64,000 bases of DNA from CG2-30-46-19 sp034414555 (GTDB taxonomy: Bacteria > Chloroflexota > Dehalococcoidia > GIF9 > AB-539-J10), in the NCBI GenBank assembly GCA_034414555.1, contig DAOUMA010000008.1, forward strand, positions 62,001 to 126,000, written 5' to 3'. Position 1 is the first letter of the stretch. Each line of letters begins with the position of its first letter. Below are positions 1 to 9,048 of this stretch, one piece after another. The position numbers were made by a program, and so were the translations under genes. Below the pieces are notes generated by a model, which saw only the letters and a list, made by a program, of their open reading frames with translations, did not search any database and was not told the origin of the DNA.

Positions 1-610
1 CATCAGTATAGTGCATGTCTATCTCGTGCTGGCTGGTAGCGACCTCGTGGTGGGACTTGTCAATAGCAATGCCCATCTCCTCCAGGGCGAGCACCGTTTC
101 CCGTCTCAGGTCAATAGCCGCATCATGAGGGTCCATGTCGAAATACCCCCCGTGGTCCAGCGGCTCGGTACAATTTGAATCCTTGAAATAGAAATACTCA
201 AGCTCCGGGCCAACATAATAGACATAACCCATATCTGCCGCTCGTTCCAGGTTCTTTTTCAAGACAAACCGTGGGTCACCTTCAAAAGGCTCGCCGCCCG
301 GTTTAAGTATGTCACAGAACACTCTAGCCACCGCCGCGTGCTCCTTGGGTCGCCACGGAAGAAGCCGGAAGGTATCAGGGTCAGGCAGAGCTACCATATC
401 GCTTTCATCAATACGGGCAAAGCCCTCGATTGAGGAGCCATCAAAGCCCACGCCGTCCTCGAGAGCACCTTCCAGCTCCTCTACAGTGATGGCAAAACTC
501 TTGAGCATGCCCAGGATGTCGGTGAACCATAGCTTGATGAACTTGACATCGTGCTGCTCAGCCATCTTGAGGACATATTGCTTACTTTCCTCCCTACTTT
601 TGGTTTGCAT
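1..610 (-). CDS. glnA: Glutamine synthetase type I, N-terminal part (cut by window start)
   Basis: ATP-dependent condensation of ammonium and glutamate to glutamine, a cytosolic dodecamer. The 203 visible residues start at an ATG at 608-610 behind GGAGGG with 7-nt spacing. They include the GS beta-grasp signature FDGSSIEGF (about residues 55-63), the catalytic-domain GPELEYF and HHEVATSQHEID, the last typical of the GSI-alpha subgroup, which lacks adenylylation control. The C-terminal half lies outside the window. It is the last visible gene of the minus-strand nitrogen operon, 18 bp downstream of PII, so control by PII and by the shared promoter is likely. The identification is firm; the GSI-alpha assignment is from motif reading only. 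Confidence 0.95.
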   Translation of the reverse strand, partial: MQTKSREESKQYVLKMAEQHDVKFIKLWFTDILGMLKSFAITVEELEGALEDGVGFDGSSIEGFARIDESDMVALPDPDTFRLLPWRPKEHAAVARVFCDILKPGGEPFEGDPRFVLKKNLERAADMGYVYYVGPELEYFYFKDSNCTEPLDHGGYFDMDPHDAAIDLRRETVLALEEMGIAIDKSHHEVATSQHEIDMHYTD

Positions 611-628
611 ATTTATAACCCTCCTTTT

Positions 629-967
629 TTATATTGCATTCTCGCCTTCCTCACCGGTTCTAACACGCACCGCATCCTCGACCGGGAGGACAAATATCTT
701 GCCATCTCCCATCTCGCCAGTCCTTGCAGCACTGGTGATAGCATTCAGTGTTTTGGGCACATCATCGTCAAGCACGATAAGCTCAACCTTAAGCTTGGGT
801 AAAAAATCCACTTTATATTCTCCGACGCGCCATTGTAAGACGAGACCTCCTTCCCGGCCATGACCGCTGACCTCACTTACGGTCATGCCATAGTAACCAC
901 TATTTTGAAGAGCGGCTCTCACCGCATCCAGCTTTTCTTCCCTGATGATGGCTTCTATCTTCTTCAC
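629..967 (-). CDS. glnB: Nitrogen regulatory protein P-II
   Basis: Trimeric sensor of 2-oxoglutarate, ATP/ADP and energy state that binds AmtB-type channels and other nitrogen proteins. The 112-residue length is standard. The T-loop contains Tyr51 in GEYKVDFLPK, the residue uridylylated in proteobacterial PII, and the B-loop TGEMGDGKIFV is intact (about residues 83-93). The start overlaps the amt stop by 4 bp, so the pair is translationally coupled; amt-PII pairing usually indicates a GlnK-like role of gating the ammonium channel. No uridylyltransferase (GlnD) gene is seen in the window, so whether Tyr51 is modified is unknown. Confidence 0.95.
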   Translation of the reverse strand: MKKIEAIIREEKLDAVRAALQNSGYYGMTVSEVSGHGREGGLVLQWRVGEYKVDFLPKLKVELIVLDDDVPKTLNAITSAARTGEMGDGKIFVLPVEDAVRVRTGEEGENAI

Positions 968-2202
968 CGCAACGTTCCTCCGTAAGCCCTTTCCCCATGT
1001 TGCGAGATGTCCAAGCCGACAATTTCTTCAGTGACACTGACCCTCAGCCCCATAACAACATCAACCAGTTTCCCCAGAACCCAGGTAGCGCCAAAGGCAA
1101 ATGCCCAGACCGTACCTACTGCCACGAGTTGCTTTCCAAGCTGCATGGCGTTGCCGAAAATCAGCCCATTAGCACCAGCTGAATTTACCACAACACTGGC
1201 AAAAATACCAGTGGCCAGAGCACCCCAGGTGCCACCGATACCATGACACGCCCAGACATCTAGAGACTCATCAACCCCCATCTTCCTCGCTCTGAAGAGC
1301 ATAGCATAGTAGCAGGCCACTGCTGCCCCGATACCTATCGGTATTCCCATCAGCGGCGACACAAAGCCGGCAGCTGGTGTAACCGCTGCCAGTCCAGCAA
1401 TGGCTCCAGTGGCAATACCAAGGACAGTAGGACGCCGATAAATCCAGCTAAGTACCATCCAGGTGACAGCTGCTGCCGCTGCTGATGTATTGGTAGCGAC
1501 AAAGGCGCTGGATGCCAGCCCCCCGGAGGTGAGGGCGCTGCCGGCATTAAAGCCAAACCAGCCAAACCAGAGCAACCCGGCACCAAGCGCCACCATAGGA
1601 ATATTACTTGGTTCCATTGGCTGCTTCTCAAGGAAGCCTTTGCGAGGACCAAGCAACCAGGCTAAAGCCAGCGCTGATACACCAGCATTTATGTGAACCA
1701 CGATACCACCGGCGAAGTCGAGGACACCCAGTCTGGCTAGCCACCCACCGCTGCCCCACACCCAGTGGGCTACCGGGCAATAGACAAGGCTAAACCACAA
1801 GACAGAAAAGACCAGGAGGGCGCTGAATTTCATCCGCTCAACCACCGCCCCGGTAATCAGAACTACGGTGATAATGGCAAACATAGCCTGAAAAATCATA
1901 TAAGCCAACTGGGGAACTGTCGTCGCATAGACCGGCGAAGGTTCTTGCCCCACGCCGTGGAGAAAAATAAAATTAAGCCCACCGATAATACCCCCTTTAT
2001 CTGGACCGAAGCTCAGGCTATAACCGTATAAGACCCAGAGTAGACCCACCAATGCCATGATGGCAAAACTCATCATGATGGTAGAAAGGATATTCTTCCT
2101 TCGCACCATGCCGCCATAGAATAGAGCTACCCCTGGCGTCATCAACATAACCAGCGCTGATGATATCAACATCCAGGCAGTGTTACCTGTATCAATAGAC
2201 AT
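964..2202 (-). CDS. amt: Ammonium transporter Amt
   Basis: Integral membrane ammonium channel, 412 residues with about 11 hydrophobic segments, typical of the Amt/Mep/Rh family. Family motifs seen are the N-terminal TPGVALFYGGMVRRKN, the AHWVWG segment, the pore histidine in VVHINAG and the second in CHGIGG. It lies directly upstream of PII with a 4-bp overlap, which fits PII docking on the cytoplasmic face. The ATG at 2202 has only a weak purine-rich ribosome site; a small open frame with a much stronger site ends inside its first codons (see 2192-2296). A 234-bp gap separates amt from the regulator gene upstream, so an internal promoter is possible. Confidence 0.95.
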   Translation of the reverse strand: MSIDTGNTAWMLISSALVMLMTPGVALFYGGMVRRKNILSTIMMSFAIMALVGLLWVLYGYSLSFGPDKGGIIGGLNFIFLHGVGQEPSPVYATTVPQLAYMIFQAMFAIITVVLITGAVVERMKFSALLVFSVLWFSLVYCPVAHWVWGSGGWLARLGVLDFAGGIVVHINAGVSALALAWLLGPRKGFLEKQPMEPSNIPMVALGAGLLWFGWFGFNAGSALTSGGLASSAFVATNTSAAAAAVTWMVLSWIYRRPTVLGIATGAIAGLAAVTPAAGFVSPLMGIPIGIGAAVACYYAMLFRARKMGVDESLDVWACHGIGGTWGALATGIFASVVVNSAGANGLIFGNAMQLGKQLVAVGTVWAFAFGATWVLGKLVDVVMGLRVSVTEEIVGLDISQHGERAYGGTLR

Positions 2203-2296
2203 TTGAAATCTCTTTTCTAAACATCGTTGTCCCCATCTTGACCTTTAATGGATTCGTTTGTTCTCTCTTCGGTATCTCCTTCGCTTTCTTTCTCAT
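2192..2296 (-). CDS. Possible 34-residue basic leader peptide upstream of amt
   Basis: An ATG at 2294-2296 follows GGAGG with 8-nt spacing, a better ribosome site than that of amt. It opens a 34-residue, Lys/Arg-rich frame (begins MRKKAKEIPKREQ) that ends 11 bp into amt. No family is recognised. The arrangement would let ribosomes finishing the peptide restart at amt. It may instead be untranslated leader; there is no conservation evidence. Confidence 0.35.
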   Translation of the reverse strand: MRKKAKEIPKREQTNPLKVKMGTTMFRKEISNVY

Positions 2297-2436
2297 CAGT
2301 ATGCCCTCCTCGGGAAGCTGTTGACCTGAAATACCTCTGGCTAGCCTGGGTGATAAGGCTCCATTTTTAGGCAAATGATAAAAGCTTGATGTTTCCAGAA
2401 TATTACGAGCAGGTTAAGTTTGTGTTACAAAGGGGG

Positions 2437-3111
2437 TTAGACGTTTTTCTTGAATCTGTAGCCTACGTTTCTCACAGTGTCGATAAAAGAGTGACTTCTA
2501 TCCTCGATCTTGCTCCTCAATCTCCTGATGTGCACATCTACAGTTCTGTCTCCACCGTAATAATCCCACCCCCAGACCTTAGCAAGCAGGGTCTCACGAG
2601 TGAAAACCTTTCCTTCGTTGCTTGCCAAGAACTTAAGTAGCTGATACTCCTTGAAAGTAAGCACTATTGGCTCGCCACCAAGTGACACCTCGTATTTGGC
2701 TGAATCTATAACCAGGCCGCCACACTTAATTATATCTTCGCTGCCTATGCTCCCTTTTTGCCTCAGAATTCGTTTTATCCTAGCTGTAATTTCATTTGCT
2801 TCCCAGGGTTTGACCACAAAATCATCTATGCTGGTGTTGGAATCGAGGCCATTGAGTTTCTCTCTGGAGACAAGGGCAATGATGGGTATGTGTCTTTCTT
2901 GCCTTATCCTTTGAGCTTGTTCCCATGTTTCTGAACCAATCGTCGCTTCACCCATATCTAGCAACATCAGCTCCGGGGATTGCCCCGCAATTTGTTCAAT
3001 CGCTTCATCATTATGGGGAGCAATTAGGCAATCAAAGCCCCTCTGAGCAAGTTCTGAACTCAGTTCCCTTGCCTGCCCGCTTTCATTGGCTATAATGAGT
3101 AGTTTGAACAA
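2437..3111 (-). CDS. OmpR/PhoB-type response regulator with atypical receiver
   Basis: A 224-residue protein with an N-terminal receiver domain (about 1-120) and a C-terminal winged-helix DNA-binding domain (about 128-222, ending DVHIRRLRSKIE...VRNVGYRFKK, the OmpR recognition-helix and wing signature). The phosphoacceptor Asp in LMLLDMGE and the Lys in VVKPW are present. The acidic pair that normally follows beta-1 (a DD or DE) is replaced by LLIIANESG, so Mg2+-dependent phosphorylation may be weak or absent. No histidine kinase is adjacent. Placed between the asparagine-synthase-like gene and amt, it probably controls this nitrogen operon; that is inference from position. Confidence 0.88.
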   Translation of the reverse strand: MFKLLIIANESGQARELSSELAQRGFDCLIAPHNDEAIEQIAGQSPELMLLDMGEATIGSETWEQAQRIRQERHIPIIALVSREKLNGLDSNTSIDDFVVKPWEANEITARIKRILRQKGSIGSEDIIKCGGLVIDSAKYEVSLGGEPIVLTFKEYQLLKFLASNEGKVFTRETLLAKVWGWDYYGGDRTVDVHIRRLRSKIEDRSHSFIDTVRNVGYRFKKNV

Positions 3112-3127
3112 AGAAGCTCCCCCAAAG

Positions 3128-4828
3128 TTAGGAGTGGATTATTTTGGTGGTTGCTGCTAAATATGGTTCAAGTTGCTCTTGCTCTGCCGGACTTAGTAAG
3201 CCATGCTCATAAGCTAGGTTGTCCAGCCATAGCTGGACATAGTCTTGGGTTGCCCAATGGCTCGGATCATCGTATTTAAACCCATACCGCTGTGAGCTAC
3301 CCAGATTCTCCTCCAGTTCATTATCCATGTGATACCCTAGTTGATTTGTTAGAGATTCATTGAAACCGTGCTCTTCAGCCAGTGTTACAAGTCTATTGTG
3401 AATTCCAGCGCCATGTTGGGCTGCTTCCTTGGGTCGCCATGCTATTTCCTCAGGAACACCAATAGCAAGTGCCAGAACACGGTGAATATATTTTCCTGTA
3501 GTGTCCTTAGCCGACCTCAGCTTGAGATGAGGGTCTATGTCAAAAGCTACTCTAATCACTTGATGGTCTAGGTAAGGCACGCGGAGTTCAATGCCATAAG
3601 CCATGGTGATTTTGTCTTCCCGTTCTAGGGTTTCTTTGTAGAGTTGTTTGAGGTCATCCCACATACGAAATTCGAATTCATCATATCCATCCACTTCAAC
3701 AATGCGACGATACCAAGGGTAGCCACCGAATAGCTCGTCAGCACCTTGACCTGTCAGCAAAACAATCTGGTTATCCTGATGAGCTAGCTCCACAGAGGCT
3801 ATGATAGGAATGGCTACTTCTACTTGTCCCAGGCTGTGGTCTTCTGTAGAGGCAATCGCTTTGACGATAAAATCCAGCAGGGTCTGGTCATCAAGTTCGT
3901 TTATCCGGATAGGGATGTCGATTTGAGCAGCGGCCCGTTTGGCAAAATCTATATCGTCGGCATTTCTCATGCCAGCAGTGTAGCAAGTCATATTAGCGCC
4001 CAGATTCTCAGCAATTGTGGTTATTAAGGCACTATCCACCCCGCCAGAGAAAATTACCCCCACCTGTTCCAAATCAGGAATGCGCTTTTGCACTGCCTCT
4101 TTCAAGGCTGTCTCATAGGTTTCGAGTGCTTCTCCGAAGTCATGAATAGCGGGTTCATTGGCACACAGAAAGTCTGGCGTTCGATGAGCCTTCTCAAGCC
4201 CGGTGAAGGACAAGCGCATAGCTTCGCCAGGAAGTAAACGATGAACACCATTTCTTAGGCCAAGATTCCAAAGCGTTTTTTTCTCTGAGGCGAAGGCCAC
4301 AAGCTTTTCATTTTCTCCCCAATATAGTTGTTTTACACCAATAAGGTCTCGAGCGATGACGATTTCTTTGCCATCACTAACAGCTATAGCATAGACCCCA
4401 TCTAGCTGGGACGCTATATTATTAAAAGCCTCCATCAAGTCACCTTTGTAATGTTGGGAAAGTAGATGAACTAGGACTTCACTATCTGTCTGGGTAGCAA
4501 AGTGATAATCTTTTTCCAGAGAACTTCGCAAAGCCTTGTAGTTATAAATCTCGCCATTATGCAATAAGACAATTTCTCCATTGTTGCTGACTAAAGGTTG
4601 CCACCCCTCAGAGCCGCCCACTATTGCCAGCCTGGTATGACCCATAGCTAGATTGCCTCGCAGGGAATCCCAATCTAGCTCTGCTATTGTTTTAGCGTAA
4701 CAAACTTTGCCTGATGCCGTTATTCCAGCTCCATCTGGGCCGCGATGCTCGATGCTTTCCAGCATGTCCCGTAGCAATGGGATTACATTTTCACCTTTCT
4801 TGCTTAATAGTCCTGCAATGCCACACAC
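3128..4828 (-). CDS. asnB: Asparagine synthase (glutamine-hydrolysing)-like
   Basis: Two-domain amidotransferase of 566 residues: an N-terminal Ntn-type glutaminase (about 1-200) and an ATP-pyrophosphatase synthetase domain (about 225-520). I place the start at the GTG at 4826-4828 because this makes Cys2 the catalytic nucleophile (MCGIAG) and puts GGAGG 8 nt upstream; the longer ATG frame from 4864 would bury it. Seen: RGPDGAG, HNGEIYNY and the PP-loop SGGVDS, followed by GQGADELFGGYPWY. It most likely makes asparagine from aspartate and glutamine. Its place directly after the split glutamate synthase genes suggests coordinated use of glutamine. A different amide acceptor cannot be excluded. 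Confidence 0.9.
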   Translation of the reverse strand: MCGIAGLLSKKGENVIPLLRDMLESIEHRGPDGAGITASGKVCYAKTIAELDWDSLRGNLAMGHTRLAIVGGSEGWQPLVSNNGEIVLLHNGEIYNYKALRSSLEKDYHFATQTDSEVLVHLLSQHYKGDLMEAFNNIASQLDGVYAIAVSDGKEIVIARDLIGVKQLYWGENEKLVAFASEKKTLWNLGLRNGVHRLLPGEAMRLSFTGLEKAHRTPDFLCANEPAIHDFGEALETYETALKEAVQKRIPDLEQVGVIFSGGVDSALITTIAENLGANMTCYTAGMRNADDIDFAKRAAAQIDIPIRINELDDQTLLDFIVKAIASTEDHSLGQVEVAIPIIASVELAHQDNQIVLLTGQGADELFGGYPWYRRIVEVDGYDEFEFRMWDDLKQLYKETLEREDKITMAYGIELRVPYLDHQVIRVAFDIDPHLKLRSAKDTTGKYIHRVLALAIGVPEEIAWRPKEAAQHGAGIHNRLVTLAEEHGFNESLTNQLGYHMDNELEENLGSSQRYGFKYDDPSHWATQDYVQLWLDNLAYEHGLLSPAEQEQLEPYLAATTKIIHS

Positions 4829-4841
4829 GACAATAACCTCC

Positions 4842-5600
4842 TTAATAAGCGTAAAGTCGGCCATAAGGGCGAAGGTAAAGGGGGAAAAGTTTAATAAATT
4901 TGTGCTTCAGTATCTCCTCGGCATTATAGCCGAAGTGATAAGCAAATTCACCTACTAGCTCCTTTAGAACCACATAATCGTTTTCATCCAGTTCAGCGAC
5001 ACCTACTTCCTTGCCTAGCTGAAATTCCTGAACTTCCCTCCTCATATAGATAGCGCCACCATGCATGCCAGTGCCGATGAAATTTGCCCTATGTCGCTCC
5101 CCTTCTTTGAGGTTTAGCCCCAGGAGAATCAGGATTCCGCCTGCCATATATTCGCCCAAGAAGTCCTGGGCAGTGCCGCCGATGACGACTGCTGGCTTCC
5201 TATCCTGATATTCCTTCATATGAATCCCGGCTCGGTAGCCGACATCATCCCGAATAAAGAGCTTACCTCCCCGAGCTGATAAACCGATGATATCGCCAGC
5301 ATGACCATGGATGATGATTTCACCACTGTTCATGGTGTTGCCGCAGCCATCCTGAGCATTGCCGCGCACAATAATCCTTGGCCCGTCCATGAACGCTCCA
5401 AGGTCATTGCCGGGCGTGCCAAAGATTTCGATTTCCACCGATGTATTCAGGTCCGTGCCAATATACCTCTGACCATAAACGTTATAAAGCTCAATTCGGT
5501 GAGCACCTTTTTTGACCACATCCCTAAGTCTGGCATTGAGCTCCTGATAGAAAATGCCACTGGCATCGATCTTCACTGACGAATTAGCCTGCCCTTTCAT
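4842..5600 (-). CDS. Glutamate synthase GXGXG (alpha C-terminal) domain protein
   Basis: 252 residues matching the C-terminal right-handed beta-helix domain of the glutamate synthase large subunit, here a separate protein. Repeated glycine motifs of the GXGXG type are seen (GNDLGAFMDG, GNTMNSGEI, GDIIGLSARGG, GTAQDFLGEYMAGG). In the fused enzyme this domain is structural and helps form the ammonia tunnel between glutaminase and FMN sites. The start is 1 bp after the stop of the FMN-domain gene, which supports a fixed-ratio complex. Together with 5602-7107 and 7875-9026 it reconstructs one glutamate synthase alpha chain in three pieces, an arrangement known from archaea and some Dehalococcoidia. 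Confidence 0.9.
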   Translation of the reverse strand: MKGQANSSVKIDASGIFYQELNARLRDVVKKGAHRIELYNVYGQRYIGTDLNTSVEIEIFGTPGNDLGAFMDGPRIIVRGNAQDGCGNTMNSGEIIIHGHAGDIIGLSARGGKLFIRDDVGYRAGIHMKEYQDRKPAVVIGGTAQDFLGEYMAGGILILLGLNLKEGERHRANFIGTGMHGGAIYMRREVQEFQLGKEVGVAELDENDYVVLKELVGEFAYHFGYNAEEILKHKFIKLFPLYLRPYGRLYAY

Positions 5601-5601
5601 A

Positions 5602-7107
5602 TTAGTTGCCCACCATCCTTACTCCGAGGATTTCGAGTTCAGTATCAGTCAACCCAATACCTCTCAAGTGGAGGCGATTTCCCCGCAGGCTCTCAATTGC
5701 GTTTACACCGAGACCGCCAAGTATATCCTTAAGCTCCAGGCTCCAACCGCGAAGGAGGTTAGCCAATCGCCTTGAACCAATGTCGGGGTTAACCCGCTTG
5801 GTCAGGAAAAGGTCAGTGGTGCAGATGCCCCAGGCACACTTACCGGTATGGCATTGCTGACACACGGTGCACCCCAGGGCAATGAGAGCCGCCGTCCCAA
5901 TGTAAACTGCATCAGCACCAAGGGCAATCGCCTTAGCTACATCACCGCTATTTCTTATCCCCCCTGAAACGACAATCGAAGCCTGGTTACGGATTTTTTC
6001 TTGTCTTAAGCGGGTATCGACTGAGGCTAGAGCCATCTCAATAGGAATGCCCACGTTGTCACGGATTATTTTTGGTGCTGCTCCAGTAGCCCCCCGTAGC
6101 CCATCGAGAACTATGATGTCGGCTCCTGCCCGCACCATACCGCTGGCGATAGCTGCCGAGTTGTGGACGGCAGCTATCTTCACTGCCACTGGCTTGGTAT
6201 AGTCTGTTGCCTCTTTAAGGGCATAAACAAGTTGAGCCAAGTCCTCGATGGAGTAAATATCGTGCTGCGGTGCTGGGGACAGGGCGTCCGTTCCCAGGGG
6301 AATCATTCGGGTCATAGATACCTCAGCGCTTACCTTTTCTCCGGGAAGATGCCCGCCAATGCCAGGCTTAGCCCCTTGACCAATCTTAATCTCAATTACG
6401 CGGGCGACATCTAGATAATCAGGATGGACCCCAAAACGCCCTGATGCTACTTGGACGACAGTATTATTGCCATACTTATATAGCTTAGGGTGGAGCCCGC
6501 CTTCCCCGGTATTCCAGAGGGTTCCCACTTCAGTCGCTGCCCGAGCTAGAGATTCGTGCACATTGAGGCTTACTGCCCCATAGGACATGGCGGCAAACAT
6601 GACCGGAACTTCAAGTTTCACCTGCGGCGCCAGCTCCGTTTTCAGATTGATGTTATCCCCATCAAGCTCAACCCGGTCAGGTTTTCGTCCCAGATAGGTG
6701 GTAAGCTCCATCGGCTCGCGCAGCGGGTCGATAGATGGGTTGGTCACCTGGCTGGCATTAAGAACCAGATGGTCCCAGTAAATACGCTGACTCTTATCAT
6801 CGCCCATTCCGGTGAGGAGCATGCCGCCGGTCTCGGCCTGCTTGATTATGTCTTCAATAACTTCAGGACGCCAGTTATAGTTCTCACGGTAGTCCAGCGG
6901 GTTTTTTCTAATAGTCAAGGCTTGGGTCGGGCAAAAAACAACACAACGATGGCAGCCAACACAGTTCTCTTCCCGACTCCTTACCTCATCATCCTCAGCA
7001 TCATAGTAATGAGCGTCAAAGGTGCACTGGTTGACACATACCTGGCACTGGATGCACCGCTCCGGGTCTCGTTCTATTAAGAATTTGGCGGGAAGATAGG
7101 TCTTCAT
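5602..7107 (-). CDS. Glutamate synthase FMN-binding domain with N-terminal ferredoxin
   Basis: Synthase core of glutamate synthase (501 residues), converting 2-oxoglutarate plus ammonia to glutamate on FMN. Residues 1-60 hold a two-cluster ferredoxin (CIQCQVCVNQC and CVGCHRCVVFCP). The FMN barrel follows, with the family segments GGLHPKLYKYG, GQGAKPGIGGHLPG and GADAVYIGTAAL, and a Cys cluster CTVCQQCHTGKC near residue 420 that likely binds a further Fe-S centre. The built-in ferredoxin suggests electrons arrive through Fe-S carriers instead of a classical NADPH beta subunit. The neighbouring polyferredoxin and flavoprotein genes are candidate donors. Confidence 0.92.
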   Translation of the reverse strand: MKTYLPAKFLIERDPERCIQCQVCVNQCTFDAHYYDAEDDEVRSREENCVGCHRCVVFCPTQALTIRKNPLDYRENYNWRPEVIEDIIKQAETGGMLLTGMGDDKSQRIYWDHLVLNASQVTNPSIDPLREPMELTTYLGRKPDRVELDGDNINLKTELAPQVKLEVPVMFAAMSYGAVSLNVHESLARAATEVGTLWNTGEGGLHPKLYKYGNNTVVQVASGRFGVHPDYLDVARVIEIKIGQGAKPGIGGHLPGEKVSAEVSMTRMIPLGTDALSPAPQHDIYSIEDLAQLVYALKEATDYTKPVAVKIAAVHNSAAIASGMVRAGADIIVLDGLRGATGAAPKIIRDNVGIPIEMALASVDTRLRQEKIRNQASIVVSGGIRNSGDVAKAIALGADAVYIGTAALIALGCTVCQQCHTGKCAWGICTTDLFLTKRVNPDIGSRRLANLLRGWSLELKDILGGLGVNAIESLRGNRLHLRGIGLTDTELEILGVRMVGN

Positions 7108-7117
7108 TGTCTTTTCC

Positions 7118-7885
7118 CTAAATTCGTATCGGTATTCCTTTTTGGGCTAAATATCTCTTTGTCTCGGCAATGGAATAGGTGCCATAATGAAAAATACTGG
7201 CTGCCAGCACTGCATCCGCCTTTCCGCTAACTAGAGCTTGATAAAGGTCCTCCAGAGTTCCTGCACCACCACTGGCAATGACTGGCACGGTTACCGCCTC
7301 GGAGACAGCACGGGTTAGTTCAATGTCATAACCCGCCCGATGACCATCGGCATCAATGCTGGTAAGCAAAATTTCCCCAGCCCCCAATGCTGCTACCTGC
7401 CTCGCCCAAACGAGAGCATCAATCGCGGTTGGTCTTTGACCACTGTAGCTGTAGATTTCCCATCGTGGTTCCTTACTGCTCTCTACCCTCTTGGCGTCTA
7501 TAGAGACCACGATGCATTGACTGCCAAATTTATCAGCCGCTTCTCTAATCAGGGGTGGCTTGAGCACGGCGGCAGTGTTTATTGACACCTTGTCTGCTCC
7601 TGCCATCAAAATGCGCCGGATATCACTGATACTGCGCAGCCCGCCACCCACAGTTAGGGGTATAAACACCTCTTTGGAGATACGCTCAATGATATCAACC
7701 ATGGTGTCACGCTCCTCAGGAGTCGCAGTTATGTCCAGAAAGACCAGTTCGTCGGCACCCTCCTTATAGTAGAAGCTAGCCAGCTCTACCGGGTCGCCAG
7801 CGTCGCGCAACTCCACAAAGCTTTTCCCCTTTACTACCCGTCCATTTTTCACATCAAGACAGGGAATAATCCGTTTAGTTAACAT
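7118..7885 (-). CDS. hisF: Imidazole glycerol phosphate synthase, cyclase subunit
   Basis: TIM-barrel cyclase that uses ammonia from HisH to convert PRFAR to imidazole glycerol phosphate and AICAR, linking histidine and purine synthesis. 255 residues from the ATG at 7883-7885, chosen because it gives the canonical MLTKRIIPCLDVKNGRVVKG with a long GGGAGGGGG site 7 nt upstream. Catalytic Asp11 (in CLDVKNG) and the second Asp in ITSIDADG are both present. The start lies inside the end of the amidotransferase gene (11-bp overlap). Its partner hisH is 2.5 kb upstream in the same operon, separated by two glutamate synthase-type genes, and no other his gene is in the window. Confidence 0.95.
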   Translation of the reverse strand: MLTKRIIPCLDVKNGRVVKGKSFVELRDAGDPVELASFYYKEGADELVFLDITATPEERDTMVDIIERISKEVFIPLTVGGGLRSISDIRRILMAGADKVSINTAAVLKPPLIREAADKFGSQCIVVSIDAKRVESSKEPRWEIYSYSGQRPTAIDALVWARQVAALGAGEILLTSIDADGHRAGYDIELTRAVSEAVTVPVIASGGAGTLEDLYQALVSGKADAVLAASIFHYGTYSIAETKRYLAQKGIPIRI

Positions 7886-9026
7886 CCGGTACCCCCTCCC
7901 TGGCAGCAACCATCTCCTTCGGTTGGAGTGGCCTACCGAGTCTTCCCACGATAGGCTCGCCTCCCATTGGAATCCATGCCTTATCCAGGTCAGGACAAAT
8001 CAGACGAATAGCCGACTCCTCAGACGAAAGATATAGCATGTCGCCCTTTATCCCAGCAGTAAGCGGGCGCAGTCTGATGCGGTCGGTAAGCCCGATCATC
8101 TCGCCACGATGGGCAATAATTACTGTGAACGGTCCATTTAAGAGCAAGCTGCTATATACCTGACGAAGGGTTCGTAATAGCTTCTGCTCCTCAAGAGGTC
8201 GGCGCTCAATATCAGTCCAGAAGGGTGGCGCTAGGATATGAGCTACAATCTCGATAGGAAGCCCGTGCTTCCGCATTAGTAGGTCAATAGCGTAAGCCAC
8301 TACTTCAGTGTCGGTCTGCATAGTGCAGTAGTAGCCGAACTGCTCCAGGTAACGCTGATTTATTCCGTAGGACGAAATCTCGCCGTTGTGAACTACGGTC
8401 CAGTCTAGAATGCAAAATGGGTGAGCTCCACCCCACCACCCGGGAGTATTGGTTGGGAATCTGCCATGAGCTGTCCACAGGTAACCTTCATAATGCTCCA
8501 GGCAGAAGTAGTCAGCTATCTCCTCAGGATAGCCCACACCTTTGAACACACCCATATCCTTGCCACTGGAAAAGACAAAGGCATCTTCAAGCTTGGTATT
8601 CACCTCCATCACCCTGTCCACCACATAGTCGTCCGCTGATTGCTCTGCAGGCTTATGCTGACCTATCTCAAGAAAGTAGCGCCATATTAGTGGCGGCTTC
8701 ACAATCCTTGGCGTCGGTCGCGTTGGTACCTCTTCGTCATAAACAAGGTCGAACTTGTCCTTAAGGAATGCCTCGGTCTCCCGTTGTCCCTCTCGGCTGA
8801 GATACATTATGTGGAAGGCGTAGAGGTCAGCATATTTGGGGTACAATCCGTAGATGGCAAATCCTCCACCCAAGCCATTGCCGCGAACATGCATATTGGC
8901 AATAGCCCTAATGACACCTTCCCCGGGGAACCTTCTTCCCGAGGTATCCATTACTCCAAATAGGGAGCAGGCATTTATCATCTTATCGTCATTGTAAGGG
9001 TTATTTGTTCGGTTAATCTCTTTCAT
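7875..9026 (-). CDS. Glutamate synthase amidotransferase (class II glutaminase) domain protein
   Basis: Stand-alone Ntn-fold glutaminase of 383 residues that should release ammonia from glutamine for the separate FMN-domain protein. The nucleophile is the Cys of NACSLFGVMD at about residue 20; the preceding 19 residues would be a propeptide removed by self-processing, as in the GltB family. Other active-site elements seen are TAHGRFPTNT and VVHNGEISSYG, plus the TDTEVVAY segment. The frame ends inside hisF. The start at 9026 gives a short propeptide; a later ATG at codon 16 would leave only three residues before Cys. Confidence 0.9.
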   Translation of the reverse strand: MKEINRTNNPYNDDKMINACSLFGVMDTSGRRFPGEGVIRAIANMHVRGNGLGGGFAIYGLYPKYADLYAFHIMYLSREGQRETEAFLKDKFDLVYDEEVPTRPTPRIVKPPLIWRYFLEIGQHKPAEQSADDYVVDRVMEVNTKLEDAFVFSSGKDMGVFKGVGYPEEIADYFCLEHYEGYLWTAHGRFPTNTPGWWGGAHPFCILDWTVVHNGEISSYGINQRYLEQFGYYCTMQTDTEVVAYAIDLLMRKHGLPIEIVAHILAPPFWTDIERRPLEEQKLLRTLRQVYSSLLLNGPFTVIIAHRGEMIGLTDRIRLRPLTAGIKGDMLYLSSEESAIRLICPDLDKAWIPMGGEPIVGRLGRPLQPKEMVAAREGVPDVN

Positions 9027-9048
9027 CTTGTATCTCCTGGAACAAAAT

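Noticed and set aside
309..863. A 184-codon plus-strand open frame
   Set aside because: It lies antisense to glnA and PII, both of which have clear motifs and ribosome sites.
4829..4864. Upstream ATG extension of the asparagine synthase-like gene
   Set aside because: It would place the nucleophilic Cys at position 14 and overlap the previous gene; the GTG at 4828 gives Cys2 and a proper ribosome site.
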